Counted from the first letter of the stretch, positions 9,742 to 17,762 are shown. The stretch is 64,000 bases of DNA from Streptomyces sp. NBC_01116 (GCF_041435495.1 NZ_CP108644.1:3333501-3397500); one strand, 5' to 3'. Notes: a model not told the origin generated them from the letters alone. Program-made: numbers and translations.

Positions 9742-10871
9742 CGACGACCGCGACCGAGGGCGCCTCCCAGGACCGCCCGGCCGACGGCCCCCGCGGACGC
9801 CCGGGTCCGGGTCCGGGTCCCGGTCCCGGTCCCGGGGCCGGGGCCGGGGCCGGGGTCCCCGGCGAGCACGCAGTCCCCGGCGCCGCCCTCGCGGTCCTCC
9901 CCGGCGTCCTGCGCGGAGCCCTCGCCTGGACCGACGCGCACCGGGCGCGCTTCGCGCTCCCCGACGACGTCCTGGAACCCCACACCCAGGTCAACGCGAC
10001 GCTGAAGCCCCTGGGCGAACTGGCCCAGCTCGGCTCCACGATCCGCCGCACCACCGCCCCCGGCACCCCGGAACACGAGCTGGCCGGGGAGCTCGTCGCG
10101 TACGCCTGGGAGCAGGTGGCGGACGGCGAGCTGCTCCTGGAGCTGCTGCGCGCCGAGCCGTTCGCCGCGTACCCGTACGAGATCTACGCCGCCTTCGCCG
10201 GGTACGGGCTGCGCCACGAGGGCTTCGAGGCGCTGGCCCGCCCGCTCACCGCGACCCGCGCCTGGGCCCACACCGAGCAGCACGCCAACCGGCAGCTGGG
10301 CCTGGTCAACTCCGAGCGGCGGGTCGGCGTGGTGCCCCACACCGACGCGGGCGCGGTGCTGTCCCGGACCTGGCTGGGCGGCCTGTCGGAGCCGTGGATG
10401 TTCGAGGGCCCCTCCGGCTACGCGCTGACCCACACCGTCTTCCACCTCACGGACTGGGGCCGGATGCCCGACCGGGTCCCGGCGAGGATCGACGGCTATC
10501 TGCGGACCTGGCTGCCCGCGTGGGCCGACGGCTGCCTGGAGAGCGGCCAGTGGGACCTGACGGGCGAACTGCTGGCGGTGGCGGCGTCGCTGCCGGGCCC
10601 GGCGCCGGAGCCGCTGCTGGACGCGGTGTGGCCGGTGCTCGCCGACGTACAGCACGGGAGCGGCTGCGTCCCGGAGACCGGCCCACCGGTGCGGGACACG
10701 GCGACCGGCCCACCGGTGCGGGACACGGCGTCGCCGGACCCGTACCCCTTCATCGACTGCTACCACTCCACGCTCGTCACGGCCTTCGCAGCGGCCCTGT
10801 CCCTGAGGTCGCTGCGGTCGCCGGGGCAGACGGACGGGTCCGTGCCCGGCCGGGAAAGGCGGACCGCATGA
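9738..10871 (+). CDS. Unknown helical-repeat protein A (paralogue of the next gene)
   Basis: A 377-residue protein starting at GTG 9738 in a four-base overlap. Residues about 20-40 are a Gly-Pro and Gly-Ala dipeptide run. The rest aligns by eye with the next gene: LKPLGELAQLGSTIRR, the RTWLGGLSEPWMFEG block, THTVFHLTDWG, LRTWLPAWADGCLE and a C-terminal YHSTLVTAFA. The conserved His, Asp and Trp residues and helix-turn spacing suggest an alpha/alpha-toroid fold like terpene cyclases or LanC, but this is inference. I recall an actinobacterial family named DUF6895 with the HLTDWG signature; unverified. Two near-identical 24-bp copies (encoding GPPVRDTA) lie at 10680-10727. Confidence 0.8.
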   Translation: MTTTATEGASQDRPADGPRGRPGPGPGPGPGPGAGAGAGVPGEHAVPGAALAVLPGVLRGALAWTDAHRARFALPDDVLEPHTQVNATLKPLGELAQLGSTIRRTTAPGTPEHELAGELVAYAWEQVADGELLLELLRAEPFAAYPYEIYAAFAGYGLRHEGFEALARPLTATRAWAHTEQHANRQLGLVNSERRVGVVPHTDAGAVLSRTWLGGLSEPWMFEGPSGYALTHTVFHLTDWGRMPDRVPARIDGYLRTWLPAWADGCLESGQWDLTGELLAVAASLPGPAPEPLLDAVWPVLADVQHGSGCVPETGPPVRDTATGPPVRDTASPDPYPFIDCYHSTLVTAFAAALSLRSLRSPGQTDGSVPGRERRTA

Positions 10872-11797
10872 GCAGCGGCATCCAGCAGATCCACGACGTC
10901 GGGGCGAAGGCCCTGGGCTGGCTGTACGAACACCGGGAGGGGTTCCGGCTGGAGGCCGACCCGTCTCCGGAGGCGGGGATGCTGGACCGCTTCAAGCCGC
11001 TGGGCGAACTGGCCCTGATCGGCAAGGTCATCTTCCGCGAGGGCGTGGCCGGCTCGCAGCAGTCGTCCCTGGCCCACAAGCTCCTGGACCACGCCTGGCA
11101 CGAACTGCTGGGCTCCGGGACACGGCTGCTGGAGGGCCAGCGGCGCGAGCCGCTCTCGCCGGTGCCGCTGGAGGTCTACGTGCCGTTCCGGGAGCTGGGC
11201 TACCGGCAGCCGGACCTGGAGTCCGCGATCCGGCTCAACCACCGGCTGGCCAGCTGGGCGGCGCTGGAGGTGCTGCCGGTGCGGCGGCTCGGCCTGAGCG
11301 CGATCGAGCGGCGCTTCGGGGTGGAGCCGAGCGTTCCGGAGACCGCGGCGCTGGCGCACACCTGGCTGGCGCGGCGGCCGGAGCCGTGGACGGTCGAGGG
11401 CCATATCGGCTACGACATCACGCACACGGTGTTCCACCTCACCGACTGGGGCGAGAAGCCGGCCGGACTGCCCGCCGACGTCGCGGAGTACCTGGCGCTG
11501 TGGCTGCCGGTCTGGCTGGACGACTGGCTGGACCTGAAGCGCTGGGACCTGCTGGGCGAGCTGCTGGTCGTCGACGCGTGTCTCCCCGAACCGACGCTGG
11601 ACCCGGCGGCCTGGCAGGGGTTCGCGCAGGCCCAGCAGCCGGACGGGGCGATGCCGGTGGTCGGCGGGATGCCGGAGGGCGACGAGGAGTCGGTGTTCGA
11701 CCTCGTCTACCACCCGACGCTGGTCGCCGCGTTCGCCTCGGCGCTCGCGCTGTCCCGCGCCCTGTCCGACCTCAGCGCCGCCCCGGCCCCGGCATGA
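10868..11797 (+). CDS. Unknown helical-repeat protein B (paralogue of the previous gene)
   Basis: A 309-residue protein, ATG at 10868 overlapping the previous stop by four bases. It repeats the architecture of its neighbour without the Gly-Pro leader: FKPLGELALIGKVIFRE, PLEVYVPFRELGYRQ, HTWLARRPEPWTVEG, THTVFHLTDWGEKP, LALWLPVWLDDWLD, WDLLGELLVVDACLP and a C-terminal QPDGAMP followed by VYHPTLVAAFASALAL. QPDGAMP is reminiscent of the QxxDG turns in alpha/alpha-barrel cyclases. It is soluble and has no signal peptide. Tandem paralogy inside one operon suggests a heterodimer or successive steps on the same substrate. Confidence 0.8.
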   Translation: MSSGIQQIHDVGAKALGWLYEHREGFRLEADPSPEAGMLDRFKPLGELALIGKVIFREGVAGSQQSSLAHKLLDHAWHELLGSGTRLLEGQRREPLSPVPLEVYVPFRELGYRQPDLESAIRLNHRLASWAALEVLPVRRLGLSAIERRFGVEPSVPETAALAHTWLARRPEPWTVEGHIGYDITHTVFHLTDWGEKPAGLPADVAEYLALWLPVWLDDWLDLKRWDLLGELLVVDACLPEPTLDPAAWQGFAQAQQPDGAMPVVGGMPEGDEESVFDLVYHPTLVAAFASALALSRALSDLSAAPAPA

Positions 11798-12876
11798 CCG
11801 ACACGACCGCGGTCCGCGTGGACGACACCCCCGGTTCCCCGGCCGACACGCGCCTCCTCGCCGAGGCGGCCCGCGCGGTCGACGCCCCGGACCTGGTGCT
11901 CGCGGTCAGCCGGAACGGGCTACGCACCGTCCACACCGGGGGCGGTGCGGAACCGGGCCCGGCGGGCCGGGAGCGGCTGGTGTACGAGCTGGGCTCGGCG
12001 TCGAAGCCGTACGCGGGGCTGCTGCTGGCCCGGCTGGTGGCGCAGGGCCGGGTGCGGTACGCGGACCGGGCGGCGGACCTGCTGGCCCCGGGCTTCCCGG
12101 TGCACCCGGCGGTGCGCCGGATCACCCTGCGCCATCTGCTCACCCACACCTCGGGGCTGCCGGGCCTGCCCGCCGACTTCTACCCGCAGGCGGTGCCCCG
12201 CTGGTCCACCGACCCGTACGGCGGCTATCCGGCCGACCGGGTGGTCCGGGCCTTCCTGCGGGCCCGCCCGCGCCACCGGCCCGGTACCCGCTGGCACTAC
12301 TCGAACTTCGCCGTCTCGGTCCTCGGCCACACCCTGGCGGCGGCCACCGGCACGCCGTGGGAGGTGCTGCTGCACCAGCAGGTGCTGGCCCCGCTGGGCC
12401 TGGCGGCGACCCGGGTGCGCCCGGGGCCGGAGGGCACGGAGGCGGTGGGCCACCGCCGGGACGGGACGCCGGTGCCCGCGCTGGACACCGGGGGCTTCAC
12501 GGCGGCGGGCGCGGTCCGGGCGACCCCGCTGGACCTGCTGACGTTCCTGGAGGCGCATGTGCGGGCGCACGTGGCGGCCCGTCCGGGCGGGCCCGACCTC
12601 CGGGACCCGACGCTGGACGCCGCGCTCGCCGAGGTGTCCCGCCCCCTGCTGCGCCGGGGCCTGCGGCACGCGCACACCCACACGCTCACGTGGTTCCACC
12701 ACCCGTCCCCGTACGGCCCGGTCCTCTTCCACGCGGGCGCGACCCTGGGGCAGCAGGCGTTCCTGGGGTTCCGCCCGGAGACGGGTCTCGTGGTGGCGGC
12801 GACGGCGACGCGGCGGGTGCACCGGGCGGACACGTTCGTCGCGACGGCGTACGGCCTGCTGACGGAGACTCCGTAG
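11794..12876 (+). CDS. Serine hydrolase, beta-lactamase fold (class C-like)
   Basis: A 360-residue penicillin-binding-protein-fold hydrolase. The three active-site motifs are present: SASK (Ser68, Lys71), YSN at 169-171, and HAG at 313-315. LLTHTSGLPGLP is the typical family segment after the first motif. There is no signal peptide, so it should act in the cytoplasm. Family members are esterases, D-amino-acid peptidases or transesterases. It starts at an ATGA overlap as the last gene of the operon that opens with the 58-residue peptide, so a peptidase or acyl-transfer role on that peptide is a reasonable but untested guess. Confidence 0.88.
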   Translation: MTDTTAVRVDDTPGSPADTRLLAEAARAVDAPDLVLAVSRNGLRTVHTGGGAEPGPAGRERLVYELGSASKPYAGLLLARLVAQGRVRYADRAADLLAPGFPVHPAVRRITLRHLLTHTSGLPGLPADFYPQAVPRWSTDPYGGYPADRVVRAFLRARPRHRPGTRWHYSNFAVSVLGHTLAAATGTPWEVLLHQQVLAPLGLAATRVRPGPEGTEAVGHRRDGTPVPALDTGGFTAAGAVRATPLDLLTFLEAHVRAHVAARPGGPDLRDPTLDAALAEVSRPLLRRGLRHAHTHTLTWFHHPSPYGPVLFHAGATLGQQAFLGFRPETGLVVAATATRRVHRADTFVATAYGLLTETP

Positions 12877-12948
12877 ACACGGGGACGCCGTAGACACGGA
12901 GACGCCGTAGGCGCTACGGCTTCGGCGGGGCGCTACGGCTTGGGCGGG
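12867..12948. repeat. Short tandem repeats at the convergent gene ends
   Basis: 17-bp units at 12867-12883 and 12884-12900 with a partial third copy each carry GCCGTAGACACGG or a variant; the first contains the hydrolase stop. They are followed by 19-bp units at 12911-12929 and 12930-12948 that duplicate the last codons and stop of rsmI. Both convergent 3-prime ends have been copied by slippage. Confidence 0.85.
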
Positions 12949-13841
12949 GCGCCCTTCTCAGCGCCCTTCCCTTCGCCCTTCTCCGCGTTCTTGGCGGCGA
13001 CCACCGCGTCGAAGACGTCCCGCTTGGGCAGTCCGGCGGCGGCGGCGACGGCGGCGATCGCCTCCTTGCGCCGCTCCCCCGCCTCCTCGCGCACGCGCAC
13101 GCGCCGCACCAGTTCGTCGGCGTCCAGACCCTCGTCGCCGGAGTCGGTGGCGCCCTCCACGACGACGGTGATCTCCCCGCGTACGCCGTCGGCGGCCCAC
13201 ACGGCCAGCTCGCCGAGCGGACCGCGCTTGACCTCCTCGTACGTCTTGGTCAGCTCCCGGCACACGGCGGCGCGGCGCTCGGCGCCGAAGACCTCCGCCA
13301 TCGCGGCGAGGGTGTCGTCGAGCCGGTGCGGGGCCTCGAAGTAGACCATCGTGCGGCGCTCGTCGGCGTTCTCGCGGAGCTTGGAGAGCCGTTCACCGGC
13401 CTTGCGGGGCAGGAACCCCTCGAAGCAGAAGCGGTCCACGGGGAGGCCGGAGAGCGCGAGCGCGGTGAGCACGGCGCTGGGTCCCGGGACGGCGGTGACG
13501 CGGATGTCCTTCTCCACGGCGGCGGCGACGAGCCGGTAGCCGGGGTCGGAGACGGACGGCATGCCCGCGTCCGTGACGAGCAGGACACGCGCGCCGCCGG
13601 TCAGGGCTTCGACGAGTTCCGGCGTACGGGCGGACTCGTTCCCCTCGAAGTAGGAGACGACACGCCCCGAGGTGTGGATGCCGAGCGCCTGGGTGAGCCG
13701 GCGCAGCCGCCGGGTGTCCTCGGCGGCGACGACGTCGGCCCGCTCCAGTTCGGCGGCGAGGCGTGGCGGGGCGTCCGACACGTCACCGATGGGGGTCCCT
13801 GCGAGCACGAGCGTTCCAGTCGTTCCAGTCACATCCGCCAT
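12933..13841 (-). CDS. rsmI: 16S rRNA (cytidine1402-2'-O)-methyltransferase
   Basis: A 302-residue tetrapyrrole-methylase-fold enzyme that 2-prime-O-methylates C1402 in the decoding centre. Ordered motifs are AGTPIGDVSDAPPRL, VVAAEDTRRLRRL, LLVTDAGMPSVSDPGY, PGPSAVLTALALSGLP and FEGFLPRKAGERL. The C-terminus ends in a Lys/Gly/Glu-rich tail (KGEGKGAEKG). The frame is open upstream of 13841. ATG 13841 begins the conserved part, but GTG three codons in has better spacing from GAGG and may be the true start. It is divergent from pmt with about 50 bp between them, the usual streptomycete arrangement. Confidence 0.95.
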   Translation of the reverse strand: MADVTGTTGTLVLAGTPIGDVSDAPPRLAAELERADVVAAEDTRRLRRLTQALGIHTSGRVVSYFEGNESARTPELVEALTGGARVLLVTDAGMPSVSDPGYRLVAAAVEKDIRVTAVPGPSAVLTALALSGLPVDRFCFEGFLPRKAGERLSKLRENADERRTMVYFEAPHRLDDTLAAMAEVFGAERRAAVCRELTKTYEEVKRGPLGELAVWAADGVRGEITVVVEGATDSGDEGLDADELVRRVRVREEAGERRKEAIAAVAAAAGLPKRDVFDAVVAAKNAEKGEGKGAEKGAPPKP

Positions 13842-13882
13842 CCTCGCAGCACGGGCAGCGCCCTTCGCACAGATGCGTTCCC

Positions 13883-13888
13883 TACGAT
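13883..13888 (+). promoter_or_regulatory. Predicted -10 element of pmt (leaderless)
   Basis: TACGAT ends six bases before the GTG start of pmt, with no ribosome-binding site between, so transcription probably begins at the start codon. Confidence 0.5.
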
Positions 13889-13894
13889 GGCGCC

Positions 13895-15664
13895 GTGACG
13901 AGTACCGCACCCGAGACCCAGCGGGGCCAAGACGCCGGGGAGCCGCTCGGCGAGCAGCCGACCTCCTGGCAACGGCGGCTGCGCCGCTTCGGCCATGTTC
14001 CCCGCCCGGAGACCTCTCTCCGCGACCGGCTGGACCCGCCGTACACCCGGCCCGGACGGCAGGTGTGGTCGGTGCTCGCGATCCCGCCGCACGTGGCCGA
14101 CCGGCTGGTGCGGTGGTCCGGCTGGGGCGGCCCGCTGCTCGTGACGCTGGTCGCCGGGCTGCTGCGCTTCTGGAAGCTGGACCAGCCGCACGCGGTGATA
14201 TTCGACGAGACGTACTACGCGAAGGACGCGTGGGCGCTGGTCAACCAGGGGTACGAGGGTTCCTGGCCCAAGGACGTCGACAAGCTGATCCTGAAGGACC
14301 CCTCCTCCGTCCCGATCCCGACCGACCCGGGCTATGTGGTGCATCCGCCGGTCGGCAAGTGGATCATCGGGTTCGGCGAGCAGCTGTTCGGCTTCACGCC
14401 GTTCGGCTGGCGCTTCATGGTGGCGGTGCTCGGCACGATCTCCGTCCTCGTCCTCTGCCGGATCGGCCGGCGGCTGTTCCGCTCCACGTTCCTGGGCTGT
14501 CTGGCGGGGCTGCTGCTCGCGGTGGACGGGCTGCACTTCGTGATGAGCCGGACCGCGCTGCTCGACCTGATCGTCATGTTCTTCGTGCTGGCCGCGTTCG
14601 GCTGCCTGGTGGCCGACCGCGACCATGCCCGCCGCCGGCTCGCCGACGCGCTGCCGGTGGACGAGGAGGGGGTGCTGCGCCCGGACGCCCGGATCGCGGA
14701 GACCCTGCGCCTGGGGTGGCGGCCGTGGCGGCTGGCGGCGGGCGTGATGCTGGGCCTGGCCTTCGCCACGAAGTGGAACGGCCTCTACGTCCTGGCCGCG
14801 TTCGGCCTGATGACGGTCCTGTGGGATGTCGGCGCGCGGCGTACGGCGGGTGCGGTGCACCCGTACCGGGCGGTGCTGCGGCGCGACCTGGTCCCCGCGT
14901 TCTTCTCCACGGTGCCGGTCGCGATCGTCACGTACGTCGTGTCGTGGACCGGCTGGATCGTCACGGACAAGGGCTACTACCGGAACTGGGCGGCCACCGA
15001 GGGCAAGGACTCCTCCTGGAGCTGGCTGTTCCCGGACTGGCTGCGGAGCCTGTGGCACTACGAGAACCAGGTGTACGACTTCCACGTGGGCCTGACCTCG
15101 GGCCACACCTACGAGTCCAACCCGTGGAGCTGGCTCGTGCTGGGCCGGCCCGTGTCGTACTACTACGAGGAGGAGGCGGGCTGCAAGGAATCGGCGACCG
15201 GCAAGTGCGCCAGCGAGGTCCTCGCCATCGGCACCCCGCTGCTGTGGTGGCTGGCCTGCTTCGCCCTGGCGTACGTGCTCTGGCGCTGGTTCTTCCGCCG
15301 CGACTGGCGGGCGGGCGCGATCGCCTGCGGTGTGGTGGCGGGCTGGCTGCCCTGGTTCTTCTACCAGGAGCGGACGATCTTCCTCTTCTACGCGGTGGTG
15401 TTCGTCCCGTTCCTGTGTCTGGCCGTGACGATGCTGCTGGGCGCGATCGCGGGCCCGGCGGCGGGCACGGGCTCCCGTGCCGAACTGGGCCTCACCGCCC
15501 AGGACCCCACGGGCGAACGCCGCCGCACGCTGGGGGCGATCGCGGTGGGCGTGCTGGTGCTCCTGATCGTCTGGAACTTCATCTACTTCTGGCCGCTGCA
15601 CACGGGGACGTCGATCCCGGAGGACCTGTGGCGGGACCGGATGTGGCTGGACACGTGGGTGTAG
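13895..15664 (+). CDS. pmt: Dolichyl-phosphate-mannose--protein mannosyltransferase (GT39)
   Basis: A 589-residue multi-pass membrane enzyme that transfers mannose from polyprenyl phosphate to Ser/Thr of secreted proteins. After a cytoplasmic N-terminus and the first helix, the acidic pair Asp104-Glu105 in FDETYYAKDAW matches the GT39 catalytic loop. HPPVGKWIIGFGEQLFG and DGLHFVMSRTALLD are family landmarks, and about ten further hydrophobic segments follow. In Streptomyces coelicolor the homologue glycosylates cell-envelope proteins and is needed for phage phiC31 infection. GTG 13895 is chosen because it follows a TACGAT box. A strong terminator hairpin follows the stop. Confidence 0.95.
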   Translation: MTSTAPETQRGQDAGEPLGEQPTSWQRRLRRFGHVPRPETSLRDRLDPPYTRPGRQVWSVLAIPPHVADRLVRWSGWGGPLLVTLVAGLLRFWKLDQPHAVIFDETYYAKDAWALVNQGYEGSWPKDVDKLILKDPSSVPIPTDPGYVVHPPVGKWIIGFGEQLFGFTPFGWRFMVAVLGTISVLVLCRIGRRLFRSTFLGCLAGLLLAVDGLHFVMSRTALLDLIVMFFVLAAFGCLVADRDHARRRLADALPVDEEGVLRPDARIAETLRLGWRPWRLAAGVMLGLAFATKWNGLYVLAAFGLMTVLWDVGARRTAGAVHPYRAVLRRDLVPAFFSTVPVAIVTYVVSWTGWIVTDKGYYRNWAATEGKDSSWSWLFPDWLRSLWHYENQVYDFHVGLTSGHTYESNPWSWLVLGRPVSYYYEEEAGCKESATGKCASEVLAIGTPLLWWLACFALAYVLWRWFFRRDWRAGAIACGVVAGWLPWFFYQERTIFLFYAVVFVPFLCLAVTMLLGAIAGPAAGTGSRAELGLTAQDPTGERRRTLGAIAVGVLVLLIVWNFIYFWPLHTGTSIPEDLWRDRMWLDTWV

Positions 15665-15673
15665 CCGGGAAAC

Positions 15674-15707
15674 GGCGGGCCCGACACCTGATGGTGTCGG
15701 GCCCGCC
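15674..15707 (+). terminator. Terminator hairpin after pmt
   Basis: A perfect 15-bp stem (15674-15688 with 15693-15707) around a TGAT loop starts ten bases after the pmt stop. It has no T-tract, as is usual in Streptomyces. Confidence 0.85.
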
Positions 15708-15709
15708 CT

Positions 15710-16009
15710 GGTCGTTGGTGGTGGCTGTTGGTCGTCCAGCGCCGTGCGTCGACGAAGCCGAGCGAAACGCCAACTCCTGTGTGCACCAGCTGCTTCGTTG
15801 AGCTTCCGGTGACAAGGGTCTGCGACTCCTGCGGATAGGTGCCGGCCTTGCGGCGAGCTCCCCCCGGTATGCCTGATCCGTGGTTCTCCGCTGATGGGCG
15901 CTCTCGGGCCGGACCCGGGGAAATCGTTGCCGGAGGTGGCTGCGCGCCCGATGGGCGGAGAGCGAAAAGGACTCGCCCCCCCGTATGCCGGCGGACAACA
16001 ATGCCGGGC
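15710..16009. other. Intergenic region after pmt
   Basis: No full gene is evident. In one plus-strand frame a short stretch (15779-15838) reads VCTSCFVELPVTRVCDSCG before a stop, a two-CxxC zinc-ribbon end without a clear start. The rest shows no repeat or hairpin of note. Confidence 0.5.
15779..15838 (+). pseudogene. Possible zinc-ribbon tail of a small protein
   Basis: Reading from GTG 15779 gives a 19-codon peptide with the pattern CxxC-x9-CxxC followed by TAG at 15836. Small streptomycete proteins often end in such a ribbon. The frame continues upstream without a stop into the pmt terminator but has no ATG, so this is either a remnant or a chance frame. Confidence 0.25.
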
Positions 16010-16633
16010 ATGGGGACAGACATTCACGGCTTCATCGAGTGCCGGTGGGATCGATGGCTGGACGAGGACGATCGCGAGTGGTTCCAGGCCATCGACCTCT
16101 CGCACCTCTACAACGGGCGCGACTACGTAGCCTTCGGCTCCCTGTTCGGTGTCCGCGACACCACCTCGTTCCGCGCACTCGCCGATCACCGGGGCCTCCC
16201 TCATGACGTGTCGAGAGGAGTCCTCGCCGACTTCGAGACCTGGAGTGACGAGCTGCACGGCGAGTCCTGGATCTCCTGGGCGGAGCTGGCAGCCGCCGAT
16301 GGGGACGAAGTCTCGAACGAGGTCGACGGCTGTCTTCACGAGTTCCGCCGGAGCTCGGACGGCAGCTGGAAGATGCACGGGCGGAACTCCGGACTCACCC
16401 GCTTTGCCGAACTCTCCGGCCTCACCGATGCCCGGCAGCTCTACTCCGCAGGCAGCGTCTACCCCGAGAACACCGAGTGGCCGGACGGCGACAGACTTTT
16501 CCGCGTCGGCCGCCTGCGGCGGAAGGACGTCGTGCCCGACAGCGAATGGGGCGCCGTCTGGTCGGTCATGCGCACGTTGGCACATCTGCACGGCGACGAG
16601 GGAGTCCGCCTGGTCGTCTGGTTCGACGGCTGA
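16010..16633 (+). CDS. Conserved hypothetical protein starting MGTDIHGFIE
   Basis: A 207-residue cytoplasmic protein rich in Asp, Trp and Phe. Its start MGTDIHGFIECRWD resembles a widespread family, seen in actinobacteria and phages, whose members begin MGTDIH. Further on are YVAFGSLFGVRD and a C-terminal VVWFDG. No catalytic motif is recognised. An ATG three codons earlier (16001) is in frame, but the family resemblance favours 16010. There is no good ribosome site. It is followed by a 13-bp tandem repeat and a very strong hairpin, and is flanked by non-coding DNA, so it is probably monocistronic accessory DNA. Confidence 0.72.
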   Translation: MGTDIHGFIECRWDRWLDEDDREWFQAIDLSHLYNGRDYVAFGSLFGVRDTTSFRALADHRGLPHDVSRGVLADFETWSDELHGESWISWAELAAADGDEVSNEVDGCLHEFRRSSDGSWKMHGRNSGLTRFAELSGLTDARQLYSAGSVYPENTEWPDGDRLFRVGRLRRKDVVPDSEWGAVWSVMRTLAHLHGDEGVRLVVWFDG

Positions 16634-16652
16634 CGTGCGTCTGCACTCGACC

Positions 16653-16704
16653 AGTGCACATCAGTAGTGCACGTCAGCAGTGCACGTCAGCAGTGCACCC
16701 CTCG
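16653..16704. repeat. 13-bp tandem repeat
   Basis: Four units at 16653, 16666, 16679 and 16692 begin AGTGCAC; units two and three are identical (AGTGCACGTCAGC). They lie 20 bp after the stop of the preceding gene. GTGCAC itself is a 6-bp palindrome, so the array is also a set of phased palindromes. Confidence 0.9.
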
Positions 16705-16768
16705 TCGACGCCGACCGGAGACTGCCCCCGTGCTCAGCTGGGCACCGCGGTGCGAACGGCGCGAGAAG

Positions 16769-16822
16769 GTGAAACGCGGGCGGGCCGCGACGACAAGTCG
16801 TCGCGGCCCGCCCGCGTTTCAC
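16769..16822. terminator. Perfect 26-bp inverted repeat, bidirectional terminator
   Basis: Arms 16769-16794 and 16797-16822 are exact reverse complements with a 2-bp centre. It sits between the convergent MGTDIHG gene and the small membrane protein gene and should stop transcription from both sides. Confidence 0.88.
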
Positions 16823-16897
16823 AGGATCCTGCCCGGTCGACAGAATTCCCGGTTCTCTCCTGAACCCGGATGGTCCGCTCTCTTCTGTACCCAGGGG

Positions 16898-17053
16898 TTA
16901 GAAGAAGTGCTTTCGCCCGCCCACCGCGCGGCCGGTGGCACCCAGGATCCACAGGATGGCACCCACGAGTATGAGGATGCCGCCGATGGTGGTCAGCAGC
17001 CCCATACCGACAAGCAGGCCAATGATCAGCAGAATAAGTCCAAGGACGATCAT
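16898..17053 (-). CDS. Small hydrophobic membrane protein (51 residues)
   Basis: ATG 17053 to TAA 16898. The peptide is almost entirely hydrophobic: MIVLGLILLIIGLLVG forms one helix, TIGGILILVGAILWILG a second, and a short polar tail AVGGRKHFF follows. Such two-helix peptides of about 50 residues are very common in Streptomyces and are usually listed as DUF6131 (recalled family name). GGGA lies about ten bases upstream of the ATG. No partner gene is adjacent; the role is unknown, perhaps membrane stress. The TAA stop is unusual for this GC content. Confidence 0.75.
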   Translation of the reverse strand: MIVLGLILLIIGLLVGMGLLTTIGGILILVGAILWILGATGRAVGGRKHFF

Positions 17054-17222
17054 TTTCGTTTCCCATCGTCAAGTCTGTTCAGACGCGTTTACGCCTGCAC
17101 TTCACAACGGCCTCAGTGCATCTCACCGGCGTCGCCCGGCTCCGAATGTCGCCAGGACCTCGTTGCAAAGGTCCTGGTGCCCGGCAATTCGGCATTCACA
17201 CATCGCTTACACATCATCGTCG

Positions 17223-17762
17223 TCACGATCGCCGCTGTCGCGCCAGGAAGACCGCGGCCGCCCCCGAAACCGCCAGGAAGAGCGCGGCCGTCCCACCGGA
17301 GATCCACGCCAGCAGGGCCGCACCGCCACCCCCGAGGTCGTCCTCGCGGGCGACCACCCGCGGATCGTCCGCCCGGTACCGGACCGTCACGGCGGCGCCG
17401 GCGGACTGCCTGCCACCTCCGCTGCCCACCGGGAGGTCCGCCACCACGGTCCGCCCGCCGGCCTCGAACCTCACCTCGCACTGGCCCGCCATGCACGCGC
17501 CGCCGGTGTGCAAGGTCGCCCGGGCCCGCTCGCCGCCCTGGAGGGAGCGCAGATGTTGTGCCGCCGGCCACATCACCAGCGCTGACAGCGCCCCCAGCAG
17601 GAGGCCGAGAGCCAACGACATCAGCATGGACGCGCGGGGCCCCAGCCCGCTCCCGCCGGCCGCACCCGCTGTCGCCGGGACGCGCACTCCGGACGCGCCC
17701 CCGTTCGCTTCGCCGTCCACCTGACCGCGCCCCCCCTTGCCCGCTCCTGTGCTGTCCTGCAC
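17223..17762 (-). CDS. Two-helix membrane protein with DUF3592-like domain
   Basis: A 179-residue protein. The first 45 residues are Gly-rich and polar, then come a membrane helix (about 46-66), an extracytoplasmic domain and a second helix (about 152-174) with a short basic tail. The outer domain contains a Cys pair (GGACMAGQCEV) and ends VTVRYRADDPRVV, the hallmark of DUF3592-type proteins. The role is unknown. It is divergent from the gene at 17967 across 204 bp. No ribosome site stands out before the ATG at 17762, and an internal Met near residue 46 could be used instead. Confidence 0.72.
   Translation of the reverse strand: MQDSTGAGKGGRGQVDGEANGGASGVRVPATAGAAGGSGLGPRASMLMSLALGLLLGALSALVMWPAAQHLRSLQGGERARATLHTGGACMAGQCEVRFEAGGRTVVADLPVGSGGGRQSAGAAVTVRYRADDPRVVAREDDLGGGGAALLAWISGGTAALFLAVSGAAAVFLARQRRS

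Noticed and set aside
9797..9856. Glycine-proline coding repeat as a collagen-like domain
   Set aside because: The dipeptide run is short and not a Gly-X-Y triplet pattern; it is more likely a low-complexity linker.
13829..16591. 920-codon minus-strand open frame
   Set aside because: Shadow of pmt: composition is Arg/Pro/Gln-rich with no domain, and the plus strand has clear GT39 motifs.
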